Shown: piece by piece, positions 8,375-16,556 of the stretch | Layout: each line of letters opens with the position of its first letter | Numbering within the stretch: the stretch's first letter is position 1 | Made by a program: the position numbers and the translations under genes | Notes under the pieces: generated by a model | Told to the model about the DNA's origin: nothing | What the model saw: only the letters and a program-made list of their open reading frames with translations | Databases searched by the model: none | Assembly (NCBI GenBank): GCA_018000295.1 | Contig: JAGNKE010000003.1 | Location: 62,001 to 126,000 of the forward strand | Length of the DNA: 64,000 nucleotides | From: Alphaproteobacteria bacterium | GTDB taxonomy: Bacteria; Pseudomonadota; Alphaproteobacteria; Micavibrionales; Micavibrionaceae | Direction of reading: 5' to 3'

Positions 8375-9598
8375 ATGGATAACAAGACAGATTCCTACGG
8401 ATTTGTTCTCAAATTCATCCACTGGGCAACAGCCCTGCTTATTCTGGGGCTGTTGTTCGTCGGTTTTTATATGACCACGTTGCCGTTTGGGGATTCGAAG
8501 CTGCAGATTTATATGCTGCATAAATCCTTCGGACTCCTTGTTCTGCTTCTTGTTGTTTTCCGTGTTTTCTGGAAGTTTCTGACTCCGAAGGTCAAACATC
8601 TGGAGACCCATAAAAGCTGGGAGCGGGTTCTGGCTCGCCTGACGCACATTTTCCTTTATTTTGCGCTTTTTGCCATGCCGTTGTCCGGGTGGATCATGTC
8701 CTCGGCGGGGGAGTTTCCGGTGTCGTTCTTCGGACTTCCGGTTCCGGCGCTGACGGGCAAGAATCATGACGTTTTCGAGAGCAGTCAGGAGTTTCACGAA
8801 ATCCTCGCGCTGGTTCTTATTCTTTTCATTTTTTTACATATGGCCGGGGCGTTCAAGCATCATTTCATCGACCGGGACGCGACCTTGCAGCGCATGACCC
8901 GGCCTTCTCTGGGTCTGGTGTCCGGGGCGCTGCTTGCGCTGATTTTCGGCGGGCTGTGGCTGCTTCCGGTCTCGCAAGTGGTTTTGCAGGTCGAGGAGGA
9001 TCAGGGCCATTACGATGAAGCCGGAGAGGATTTAAGGGATAAGCGCGAGGCGGTTGCGGTTCCTGACGAGCGCAAGCTGGACAGCGATGAATGGCGCATC
9101 CTGTCCGATAAAAGCCGTCTGGCGTTCTCGGCCACGCAATACGGGCAAGCCTTCGAAGGGACTTTCGCTTTCGATGGCTCCATCGTGTTCGATCCCGATC
9201 ATCTCGACCGCAGCCTTGCGGATATTTCGATTGATATTTCCAGCATCAAGACCGGAAGCGATGACCGCGATGTTCAGGCTAAATCCGCCGAGTGGTTCGA
9301 TGTCGAAAAGTTTCCGAAATCCCGTTTTGTGACCGAAACATTCGAATCTACGGGTGCGAATCATTACATGGCTACAGGAAAACTCACGATTCGCGATGTG
9401 ACCTTGCCTGTTTCGTTTCCGTTTTCGCTGGTGATCGAGAAAAAAGAACATGGTGAGCGCGGAGCGCAGATGCGGGCGGAACTGACACTGAAGCGACTTG
9501 ATTTCGGGGTCGGGCAGGGTCAATGGAAAGGCACGGAAACCATAGGGGATGGCGTGAAAATTTCTATTCTGGTTTATGCTGAGCTTCAAAAAGACTGA
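8375..9598 (+). CDS. Cytochrome b561 / YceI fusion protein
   Basis: This is a 407-residue fusion. Residues 1 to about 200 are a prokaryotic cytochrome b561 with four membrane spans and paired His residues for heme b (LKFIHWATALLI, MLHKSFGLLVLL, LTHIFLYFALFAM, FHEILALVLILFIFLHMAG). A further hydrophobic segment (about 178-205, VSGALLALIFGGLWLLPVSQ) leads to a periplasmic YceI domain at about 235-405 (SRLAFSATQYGQAFEGTFAFDG, WFDVEKFPKSRFVTETF, LTIRDVTLPVSFPFSL). b561 proteins move electrons between membrane quinol and periplasmic partners. Joining one to a ligand-binding YceI barrel suggests a tethered quinone- or isoprenoid-related redox function (inference). It lies 30 bp downstream of a free YceI gene. 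Confidence 0.88.
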   Translation: MDNKTDSYGFVLKFIHWATALLILGLLFVGFYMTTLPFGDSKLQIYMLHKSFGLLVLLLVVFRVFWKFLTPKVKHLETHKSWERVLARLTHIFLYFALFAMPLSGWIMSSAGEFPVSFFGLPVPALTGKNHDVFESSQEFHEILALVLILFIFLHMAGAFKHHFIDRDATLQRMTRPSLGLVSGALLALIFGGLWLLPVSQVVLQVEEDQGHYDEAGEDLRDKREAVAVPDERKLDSDEWRILSDKSRLAFSATQYGQAFEGTFAFDGSIVFDPDHLDRSLADISIDISSIKTGSDDRDVQAKSAEWFDVEKFPKSRFVTETFESTGANHYMATGKLTIRDVTLPVSFPFSLVIEKKEHGERGAQMRAELTLKRLDFGVGQGQWKGTETIGDGVKISILVYAELQKD

Positions 9599-9688
9599 CG
9601 CAAGAAGTTTTTTAGAAAAATTTTCTCCGATTCGTTTCCATGTTTTTCTGCATTGAATATTTCAGGCGCTGGGTTACAGTATTTTTTC

Positions 9689-10357
9689 ATGAGAACCTTG
9701 TTTCATTTCTGGCTGCATCCGTTTTCCCGAAAGGTCAGAATTGCTCTGGCTGAAAAAGAGTTGGATTTCGAGCTGAAAGTTGAGAAAATCTGGGAACGGC
9801 GCACCGAGTTTCTCGCCATGAATCCGGCGGGCGATGTGCCTGTGCTGATTGAGGCGGACGGCACCATTCTTTCAAACTCGCAAGTGATCTGCGAATATCT
9901 GGATGAGGTTTATACGGGGAATAATCTTCTCGGGCAAAATCCCGTCGAGCGGGCGGAAACGCGCCGCCTTGTGAACTGGTTTGACCGCAAATTCAACAAG
10001 GAAGTCACCGACAATCTGTTCGGCGAGAAGCTGATGAAGACGTTTTTGAAGCTCGGGGAGCCGCACGGTCCCTCGATCCGGGCGGGTCGGGCGAATATCT
10101 ATTATCACCTTGATTATATTGGTTTTTTGACGGAACGCCGGACGTGGCTGGCGGGGGATTTTTTCTCTCTGGCTGATATCACGGCAGCGGCACATATTTC
10201 CTCGATCGATTATATCGGCGATGTGCCGTGGGAGCAGCATCCCGCGGCCTTCAAATGGTATAACGCGATCAAATCCCGCCCGAGCTTCCAGCCCCTGCTT
10301 GAGGAACGCATCCCCGGCTTCGAGCCGGTGGTTGATTATGTCCGAACCGGCACTTAA
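9689..10357 (+). CDS. Glutathione S-transferase family protein
   Basis: This is a 222-residue GST. The thioredoxin-like N-terminal domain (about 1-80) shows HFWLHPFSRKVRIALAEKEL, the cis-Pro stretch GDVPVLIEADGTILSNSQVICEYL and the usual helix after it. The all-helical C-terminal domain carries WLAGDFFSLADITAAAHI, the conserved N-capping motif. The start at 9689 was chosen because residue alignment begins there; a TTG at 9653 would add a family-unlike tail. The substrate is unknown. A YeeZ-like reductase follows 15 bp later on the same strand. Confidence 0.9.
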   Translation: MRTLFHFWLHPFSRKVRIALAEKELDFELKVEKIWERRTEFLAMNPAGDVPVLIEADGTILSNSQVICEYLDEVYTGNNLLGQNPVERAETRRLVNWFDRKFNKEVTDNLFGEKLMKTFLKLGEPHGPSIRAGRANIYYHLDYIGFLTERRTWLAGDFFSLADITAAAHISSIDYIGDVPWEQHPAAFKWYNAIKSRPSFQPLLEERIPGFEPVVDYVRTGT

Positions 10358-10371
10358 AGGGTTTTGGCCTC

Positions 10372-11310
10372 ATGAGCGCGGACCCGCATAAATTATCGCA
10401 AAAACACCTTTTCTGTTTCGGACATGGCTATTGCTGCGATTATCTCGGGCATGAACTCATCGAGAAGGAAGGCTGGAAAATCTCCGGCACAACCCGCGAC
10501 CCTGACAAAAAGAATATTTTACGTGAGCGGGGGATTCGCCCCTTTACGTTCGACGAAACGCACCCTTTGGCCGATCCGCTTTATATCCTGCGCGATGTGA
10601 CACATATCCTGATCTCCACGCCGCCGGCGGAAGAGGGCGACCCGACCTTCCTGATGCACGCGGCGGATATCTGCCAGTTGTCGGGGATCGAATGGATCGG
10701 CTATCTCTCCACGACCGGAGCCTATGGGGATCGGGGCGGCGGATGGGTGGATGAAAAATCCGAAGTGCGTCCGACGACGATCCGCGGGACGCGCCGTGCG
10801 CGGGCGGAGGAGCAATGGCTTTCGCTTTATAAGTCTCACAAGCTTCCGGTTCATGTTTTTCGGCTGGCCGGAATCTACGGGCCGGGGCGCAGCGCCCTTG
10901 ATTCCGTGCGGGCGGGGGTGGCGCGGCGGATCGACAAGCCGGGCCATGCGTTCAGCCGGATTCATGTCGAGGATATCGTGCAAGTCTTGCGGGCCTCGAT
11001 TGCCAAGCCCGCGCCGGGGGAAATCTATAATCTGTGCGACGACGAGCCGGTGCCGAGCCATGTGGTGATCGATTATGCCTGCAAGCTTCTGCGGTTGCCG
11101 TCACCGCCCCTGATCCCTTTTGATAAAGTCGATCTGGCGCCGATCACGCGCAGCTTTTACGCCGACAACAAGCGGGTGAGCAACGAGAAGATCAAAAAGG
11201 CGCTGGGGGTCGAGCTGAAGTATAAAAGCTACCGCGAGGGGCTTGAGGCCTGTCTGGCGGCGGAAAAATCCGCGATCAGCACGCTGCGGGATTATACGCA
11301 GCCGATTTAA
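10372..11310 (+). CDS. NAD(P)-dependent epimerase/reductase, YeeZ-like
   Basis: This is a 312-residue atypical short-chain dehydrogenase of the NAD-dependent epimerase type. An N-terminal nucleotide-binding segment is present but unusual (FCFGHGYCCDYLGHELIEKEGW). It is followed by HILISTPP, GIEWIGYLSTTGAYGDRGGGWVDE and HVFRLAGIYGPGRSALD. The Tyr/Lys catalytic pair of classical members is not obvious. The layout matches E. coli YeeZ, whose substrate is unknown. It follows the GST gene by 15 bp and is convergent with the histidine kinase gene, with 14 bp between stops. Confidence 0.82.
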   Translation: MSADPHKLSQKHLFCFGHGYCCDYLGHELIEKEGWKISGTTRDPDKKNILRERGIRPFTFDETHPLADPLYILRDVTHILISTPPAEEGDPTFLMHAADICQLSGIEWIGYLSTTGAYGDRGGGWVDEKSEVRPTTIRGTRRARAEEQWLSLYKSHKLPVHVFRLAGIYGPGRSALDSVRAGVARRIDKPGHAFSRIHVEDIVQVLRASIAKPAPGEIYNLCDDEPVPSHVVIDYACKLLRLPSPPLIPFDKVDLAPITRSFYADNKRVSNEKIKKALGVELKYKSYREGLEACLAAEKSAISTLRDYTQPI

Positions 11311-11324
11311 ATTATTGATTCTCT

Positions 11325-13307
11325 TTAGAATATCTTCTGTTTATTCATCCGGCTTGCGGCGGTGAATTTGCTGGCATCGTAGGGGAGGCGGATCGTGACG
11401 GCGGTTCCTATGTCGACGGTTGATTCTATATTGATGCTGCCCCCATGCAATTCAACGAGTTCTTTGGTAATCGACAGGCCGAGGCCGGTGCCTTCGTAAT
11501 CCTTGGTGTAGTGGGTGGAGACCTGTTCGAAGGGCCGCAGGACGGAGGCAAGCTGGTTGGCGGGGATTCCTATTCCCGTGTCGCATATTTTCAGGGTCAG
11601 ATGCTCCTCGCGGGGGTGACATTCCATCCAGACGGAGCCGCCTTCCTTGGTGAATTTCACCGCGTTGGTGAGGATATTGAGGATAATCTGCTTGAGGGCG
11701 CGAGCGTCGGCGACGAGCTTGATGTCCTTGGCGATCTCCTCGTCGATTTCGAGCCGGATTTTTCCCTCTTCTGCACGGCCCTTGACCATCTTCACGGCGG
11801 CCTTGATGATTTCGCCCATGCGGAGGCTGGAGAGGTCGAGGCTGTATTTTCCGGCCTCGATCTTGGACATATCGAGGATATCGCTGATGAGATCGAGCAG
11901 GTGTTCGCCGCTTTCGCGGATTCCGGTGGCGTACTCGCTGTATTTCTTGTTCTCGACCGGGCCGAGAAGCTGGTGTTCGATCATTTCCGAGAAGCCGATG
12001 ATGGCGTTGAGCGGTGTCCGCAGTTCGTGGCTCATGTTGGCCAGAAAACGGGTTTTGGCGGCGTAGGCCTGCTCGGAGGCGTCCTTGGCGGCGCGGAGTT
12101 CGCGTTCATGGACGATGCGTTCGGTAAGATCCTGCATGATGCCGTAGAGGGCCACAACTTCGCCCTCCGCGTCCTTTTCGCAGCGTCCCTCGCAGTAGAT
12201 GTAGCGGATTTCGCCGCTGGGGCGGGCGATACGGAATTCCATGTCATAGCTTTTCTTTTCGATGATCGCGCGCTGAAAGGCCTGAATCATGCGGGCGATG
12301 TCGCTGCGGTGGACTGTGTCGTTGATGCGCTTGAGGGTCGGCTGGAAATGGTTGGGGTCGAGACCAAAAATCCTGAAGACTTCCTCCGACCAGGTAATGT
12401 CCTCCGAGTCCACCTGCCAGCGCCAGTGGCCCATATGGCCGATGGATTCCGCTTCCGAGAGCTGTTTTTCGCGCTGGGCGAGTTCGCTTTGCCTGTTTTT
12501 TGTCGCTGTGATGTCCCGGCCCAGAGCGTAGATCATTCCGCGGAAGTTTTTGAGCGTCCATTCGGTCCAGAGGGACTGGCTGTCACGGGCGATCATCCGG
12601 CCTTCAAAGTCTGCGGTGACCGACTGGTTTTTTTCAATAGCCCTTTTTATGCCGACGAAATGGGTGAGCGTATTGGGTTTGTCGCTTGGCGGGAAAAAAT
12701 CCAGAAAATTCAGTCCTTCCATTTCGGCCGCACGGTAGCCGATCCGGTCGAAGAAGATGTTATTGGCACGCAGAATACCGCCGCTGCGGTCGAGGACCAG
12801 CATGATATCCTGCGACATTCCCATGAACAGGAGAAGCTCGCTCTGTTCCCGGATCACGCGGGGCGTGTCTTCGGGCTGCCCTTGTTTTCCCGCAAGCGCC
12901 TTGTTGATTTTGGTCAGAATCGCTCCGGTGTCCTCCGGGCCGATCTTCCTCGACGATTTATCGGTTTGCGAGGCGATGAGGAAACGCTTGTGATCCGAGG
13001 TTTCCAGCCAGTCCAACTGGAAACGGATCATTGAGCGGTCAGTCTTCAGCCTGAGTGCGTGAATATCCGACTGCAGGGTTTTCGGGTCGGGAAAGATTTC
13101 TCCCCTTTCATCCTCGAAGACGAAAACGTCGAAGATACTGGCGCCGTTTTTTGCGCTATCATTGGGAATTCCGACCAGATCATAGAAAGAGTCTGACGCA
13201 AAGACGATTTCCCCGTTTTCAGAAAAGGCGCAGCGGGCCGGTTCCGATTTGCGGTCACGTAGAGAGATGCCCTGCGAGGGGCTATTGTTTTGTTTTGTGG
13301 CGGACAT
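11325..13307 (-). CDS. Multi-PAS sensor histidine kinase (PleC/DivJ-like)
   Basis: This is a 660-residue cytoplasmic sensor kinase without clear membrane spans. Three PAS-type regions occupy roughly residues 20-130, 165-280 and 290-400; the third, containing WSEEVFRIFGLDP and ending YIYCEGRCEKDAEGEV, is a PAS-PAC with a two-component kinase signature. A HisKA domain has the phospho-acceptor His427 (FLANMSHELRTPLNAIIGF), and an ATPase domain follows with ILTNAVKFTKEGG, ICDTGIGIP and GTGLGLSITKELV. The stretch around His427 through LLDLISDILDMSKIEAGKY is very like PleC/DivJ of alphaproteobacteria. No receiver domain is fused and no response regulator is adjacent, so the partner is unknown. Confidence 0.88.
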   Translation of the reverse strand: MSATKQNNSPSQGISLRDRKSEPARCAFSENGEIVFASDSFYDLVGIPNDSAKNGASIFDVFVFEDERGEIFPDPKTLQSDIHALRLKTDRSMIRFQLDWLETSDHKRFLIASQTDKSSRKIGPEDTGAILTKINKALAGKQGQPEDTPRVIREQSELLLFMGMSQDIMLVLDRSGGILRANNIFFDRIGYRAAEMEGLNFLDFFPPSDKPNTLTHFVGIKRAIEKNQSVTADFEGRMIARDSQSLWTEWTLKNFRGMIYALGRDITATKNRQSELAQREKQLSEAESIGHMGHWRWQVDSEDITWSEEVFRIFGLDPNHFQPTLKRINDTVHRSDIARMIQAFQRAIIEKKSYDMEFRIARPSGEIRYIYCEGRCEKDAEGEVVALYGIMQDLTERIVHERELRAAKDASEQAYAAKTRFLANMSHELRTPLNAIIGFSEMIEHQLLGPVENKKYSEYATGIRESGEHLLDLISDILDMSKIEAGKYSLDLSSLRMGEIIKAAVKMVKGRAEEGKIRLEIDEEIAKDIKLVADARALKQIILNILTNAVKFTKEGGSVWMECHPREEHLTLKICDTGIGIPANQLASVLRPFEQVSTHYTKDYEGTGLGLSITKELVELHGGSINIESTVDIGTAVTIRLPYDASKFTAASRMNKQKIF

Positions 13308-13435
13308 TCAAGCGAAAATGAATAAAGGAATCAGTACATACAGCCTTTAAATGTTAAGAAAATTTTCAGGCTGCTGCAAGCGTTCTATGTAAATTCCTTG
13401 AGGATATCCCTATCAAAATCTTTGTCAAAAGAAAG

Positions 13436-13461
13436 CCGGCCCGAAAGATTTTTCGGACCGG
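13436..13461 (-). terminator. Hairpin terminator downstream of the redoxin gene
   Basis: An 11-bp stem (CCGGCCCGAAA pairing with TTTCGGACCGG, one G-T wobble) has a 4-nt GATT loop. On the minus strand it is followed by CTTTCTTTTGAC, a moderately T-rich tail. It lies 25 bp after the stop of the redoxin gene and ends that transcription unit before the kinase gene. Confidence 0.7.
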
Positions 13462-13486
13462 AACTCTGAGGGGGCTAGAATAAGAC

Positions 13487-14119
13487 TTAGTTGGTGGCTT
13501 TGTACTTCACGCCGCAGCCGTAGGGCGCGGTGGTCGGCGTCTGCACGGGCTTGCCGGCCTTCAGGTCGTCCAGAGCGGCCAGAACGTAGTTGCTTGCGCC
13601 CGCGATGCTGGCGGGGTCGGCGTCGGCGACACTGTCAATCGCCCCGGCGTAAGCCACATTGCCTTCGGCATTGATGACAAACATATGCGGGGTGGTTTTG
13701 GCGCCGTAGAGCTGGCCGATATCGCCGTTCGGGTCGAGAATGCGGTTCGTGGAGTGAACGCCCGCGTCAGTTTCGATCTTAACGGCTTCCTCTGCGGTGG
13801 TGTTGCCCTGCATACCGGGTGCAGACGAGTTAATCGAAATCCAGACTGCGCCGCCTTCGGTGGCTGTTTTCTGGGTGGCCTGCATATTGCCGGATTTGTA
13901 ATGCTTGACGACAAACGGGCATTCTTGGTTGGTCCATTCGAGGACGACGTTCTTGCCCTTGAGGTCGCTGAGTTTAACTTCATTGCCTTTAATGTCGGTG
14001 GCGGTGAAGTCCGGGGCGGGTTGGCCGACTTCGGCGGCTGCGAAGGCCGGGGTTGCGCCGAGGGCGAAAGGAACAAGAGCAAGTGCAAGGATCAGTTTTC
14101 TTGATTTATTCAAAAGCAT
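13487..14119 (-). CDS. Secreted thioredoxin-fold redoxin (AhpC/TSA type)
   Basis: This is a 210-residue protein with a signal peptide (LILALALVPFALGATPAFAAAE) and a redoxin domain: VGQPAPDFTATDIKGNEV, LKGKNVVLEWTNQECPFVVK, RILDPNGDIGQLYGAKTTPHMFVI. There is one Cys at the active position (ECPFVVKHY), with no CxxC partner next to it, plus a second Cys near the C-terminus (YGCGVKY). It is therefore probably a peroxiredoxin-like or thiol-accepting protein of the periplasm. It lies 82 bp downstream of the DsbD-like gene on the same strand; that reductase is a natural electron donor (inference). Confidence 0.85.
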   Translation of the reverse strand: MLLNKSRKLILALALVPFALGATPAFAAAEVGQPAPDFTATDIKGNEVKLSDLKGKNVVLEWTNQECPFVVKHYKSGNMQATQKTATEGGAVWISINSSAPGMQGNTTAEEAVKIETDAGVHSTNRILDPNGDIGQLYGAKTTPHMFVINAEGNVAYAGAIDSVADADPASIAGASNYVLAALDDLKAGKPVQTPTTAPYGCGVKYKATN

Positions 14120-14201
14120 AAGGATATCTCCTCAAACGGGTTTCAGATGGGGTGAACTTACCCGTTTGTTCGCTGTGGAGTCATGAAAGTTACAAAAAAA
14201 A

Positions 14202-16448
14202 TTACTCGATCTGCAAAGACACATTCTCGGTGGTGAGCGGGGCCGTCATCCGCTTTCCGTTTTGGACGGCTTCGTGGACGATGCCGGGGGTCAGGATTTG
14301 CGGGAGAAGGATAGGTTCCGGGCGCTTTCCGGCTTGATCCGGGGCACCATAGAAGACATAGACGGGAACACCCGAACGCCCGAAGCTTTCCAGATAGGCG
14401 GTTATTTCTTTGTCATAATTTGTCCAGTCGCCGATGAGGTATTGGACGTTGGCCTCCTTAAAGGCCTTGTGCGTGGATTCGATGTCGATGGCCAGCCTGT
14501 GATTGACCTTGCAGGTGATGCACCAGGCGGCGGTCATTTCGACGAAGACGGGGTCTTGGCTTTCCAGAAGGGCGGCCAGCTTTGCCGGGGAATAGGTTTC
14601 GCCGAACGATCCTTCTGCTAACGGGGCTGCGCCCGCCGTTGGGATTTGGGCGACCGCCATCAGGGACATGAGCGGCAGGGCAAGGCAAATCAGCAGGGGT
14701 GTGCGGGACATGATTCCGCAGTTGCACAAAGGTTTTTTGAAGTGTGTCAACCAAACGGCCATGGATAGAAATAACATTCCTAAAAGGGTCAGGAACACGC
14801 CTTCGGGTCCGGCCTGCTGGGCGAGGATGCTGACCAGCCAGATTGAGAAGGCGAACATCGGGAAGGCGAGGAATTGCTTGAAGGTTTTCATCCATGCGCC
14901 GGGGCGGGGCAGGAGTTTCTGCGCGGCGGGGATGTAGCACAAAAGAAGATACGGGAAGGCTAGACCGAAGCCAAGCGCGATAAAAACACTCAAGGCTACA
15001 CCTGCGCTCTGCACCAGAGCATAGCCGAGGGCCGCGGCCATGAAGGGGGCCATGCAGGGGGTGGCAACGACGGTCGCCAGTGTTCCGGTAAAAAAGCTTC
15101 CGGCCATCGAGTGTTTATTGGTGAACTGGCTGCCGATATTGCCCAAGCCCATGCCGATTTCGAAAAACCCCATCAGGTTCAGGCCCACGAGGAAGAGGAT
15201 ATAGGCTAGAGCGGCCACGACGACGGGGTTCTGCAACTGAAAGCCCCAGCCAATGGACGAGCCGGCGGTTTTCAGAAAGACCAGCATCATGCCGACGACA
15301 ATGAAGCTGGCGATGACTCCGGCGGTGTAGGACAGGCCATGCAGGCGGGCTTCGCGTTTTTCCTTGCCGGAGAGTTTGGCCAGACTCAGGGCTTTCATCG
15401 AGATGATCGGAAACACGCAGGGCATCAGGTTCAGGATCAAGCCGCCGAGAAAGGCGAAAAAGAGAGCCGTTGTGAAGGAGGAAATCTCGGGCTTTGCTTT
15501 TGCAGGGCTGGGCTCGTTTTGCGCTTGTTTGCTGCCGTCGGATGTGACCGGGGCTGCCGCCCCCTGCTTGGAATTTTCTGGTTGGGCGGTCAGGGCGTAG
15601 CCGTGATAGATGCCTTGCTTATTCTTGAAGGTCAGAAGGCCTTTGAGTTTTTCCAGCTTGTCGATCGCGATATCGCCTCTGGGGTGGCGGAGGGTGATGG
15701 TTCCGTCTTCAACGGCTGTTTCCGGCTGCGGGAAATGGTTTAAGATTCCCCATTCTTCAGGAAAGAACTCTGCGGTTTCAATCTGTACGTCTTGAAGAAA
15801 TGACGTATCTTCGGGCGTGAGGCGCATGACCAGCTTTTTGTCGGCTTCGCTGAAGGTGAACGTTCCGGCTAGTTCGGGCGGCAATTTTTCTTTTGCCGCC
15901 TTTATTATTGCGGTGTTGTCCTGAGGCGCTTGCGCGGGATCGTTGAGTTTAAGGTCGATTTCTGCCGTTTCGGGGATGCAGACATCGTTGCAGACCAGCA
16001 TATCGATTTTGGCGTGCAAGTTTTGTACACCTTCTGGGAGGGATGCGGGCAGAGCTAGATTTTGCAGAAGGGTGACTTTTTCGTGATACCCATAGTTTGC
16101 AAGAGGTTCAACAAAAATCTTGCTGGGGACCGGCCAGATGATTTCACCCATCTCGAAACCTTCTGGCAGGGTCCATTTGATGCGGATGGGCAGGCCGGAA
16201 TCGCCGGGATTCGACCAGTACAGATGCCAGTGGGGATAGATCGTATGTTCGATGGCCAGAGTGATTGTCGATCCGGCTTCAACTGTGTTCTTTTCCGGAA
16301 GGATGCGGACATCGACATAATGGTCCGGTTCGTCTTCTGGGTTTTCCGCGTGTGAAGGGACGGGGGTCCAGAATGCAAGAACGGCCATCGCCAAAACCAG
16401 AAATGGCGTGACTGCGGTGAATGTTCTGCGGCCGCCTCTTGCTTTCAT
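14202..16448 (-). CDS. DsbD-like transmembrane thiol:disulfide reductase (ScsB type)
   Basis: DsbD-type proteins carry electrons from cytoplasmic thioredoxin across the inner membrane to periplasmic thiols. The 748-residue product has a signal segment, then a periplasmic N-terminal domain (about 40-290) with a Cys pair (DMLVCNDVCIPE). Eight or so membrane spans follow, with the two reactive membrane Cys in LNLMPCVFPI and VVATPCMAPF. A C-terminal thioredoxin domain carries CITC (TAAWCITCKVNHRL). Length and layout match the ScsB/DsbD family. The redoxin gene follows on the same strand. The start faces the acetoacetyl-CoA synthetase gene across 108 bp containing operator-like repeats. Confidence 0.9.
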   Translation of the reverse strand: MKARGGRRTFTAVTPFLVLAMAVLAFWTPVPSHAENPEDEPDHYVDVRILPEKNTVEAGSTITLAIEHTIYPHWHLYWSNPGDSGLPIRIKWTLPEGFEMGEIIWPVPSKIFVEPLANYGYHEKVTLLQNLALPASLPEGVQNLHAKIDMLVCNDVCIPETAEIDLKLNDPAQAPQDNTAIIKAAKEKLPPELAGTFTFSEADKKLVMRLTPEDTSFLQDVQIETAEFFPEEWGILNHFPQPETAVEDGTITLRHPRGDIAIDKLEKLKGLLTFKNKQGIYHGYALTAQPENSKQGAAAPVTSDGSKQAQNEPSPAKAKPEISSFTTALFFAFLGGLILNLMPCVFPIISMKALSLAKLSGKEKREARLHGLSYTAGVIASFIVVGMMLVFLKTAGSSIGWGFQLQNPVVVAALAYILFLVGLNLMGFFEIGMGLGNIGSQFTNKHSMAGSFFTGTLATVVATPCMAPFMAAALGYALVQSAGVALSVFIALGFGLAFPYLLLCYIPAAQKLLPRPGAWMKTFKQFLAFPMFAFSIWLVSILAQQAGPEGVFLTLLGMLFLSMAVWLTHFKKPLCNCGIMSRTPLLICLALPLMSLMAVAQIPTAGAAPLAEGSFGETYSPAKLAALLESQDPVFVEMTAAWCITCKVNHRLAIDIESTHKAFKEANVQYLIGDWTNYDKEITAYLESFGRSGVPVYVFYGAPDQAGKRPEPILLPQILTPGIVHEAVQNGKRMTAPLTTENVSLQIE

Positions 16449-16481
16449 GTTGATTATCCCTTTAGAATTGCGGGGTTTTTA

Positions 16482-16505
16482 AGGTTTACAACCTGTGTAC
16501 AGGTT
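16482..16505. promoter_or_regulatory. Operator-like array of AGGTT/AACCT half-sites
   Basis: Between two divergent genes there are three alternating half-sites: AGGTT-tac-AACCT-gtgtac-AGGTT. The right-hand part, AACCTGT-gt-ACAGGTT (16490-16505), has perfect 7-bp arms. The spacing and symmetry suit a dimeric repressor. It does not match the alphaproteobacterial LexA pattern (GTTC-N7-GTTC). The regulator is unknown. Confidence 0.45.
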
Positions 16506-16556
16506 ATTCGCCCTTTGTTAATGTCCCGTTACCGGAAACAAGGTAATATTTGCACC

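Noticed and set aside
11445..13034. Long plus-strand open frame of 529 codons
   Set aside because: It is the antisense of the PAS histidine kinase. High G+C makes long antisense frames, and the product is Val/Phe/Asp-rich with no motifs.
16490..16505. Palindrome as a LexA box
   Set aside because: Gamma-type boxes need CTGT-N8-ACAG, and alpha-type boxes GTTC-N7-GTTC; the spacing here is two bases.
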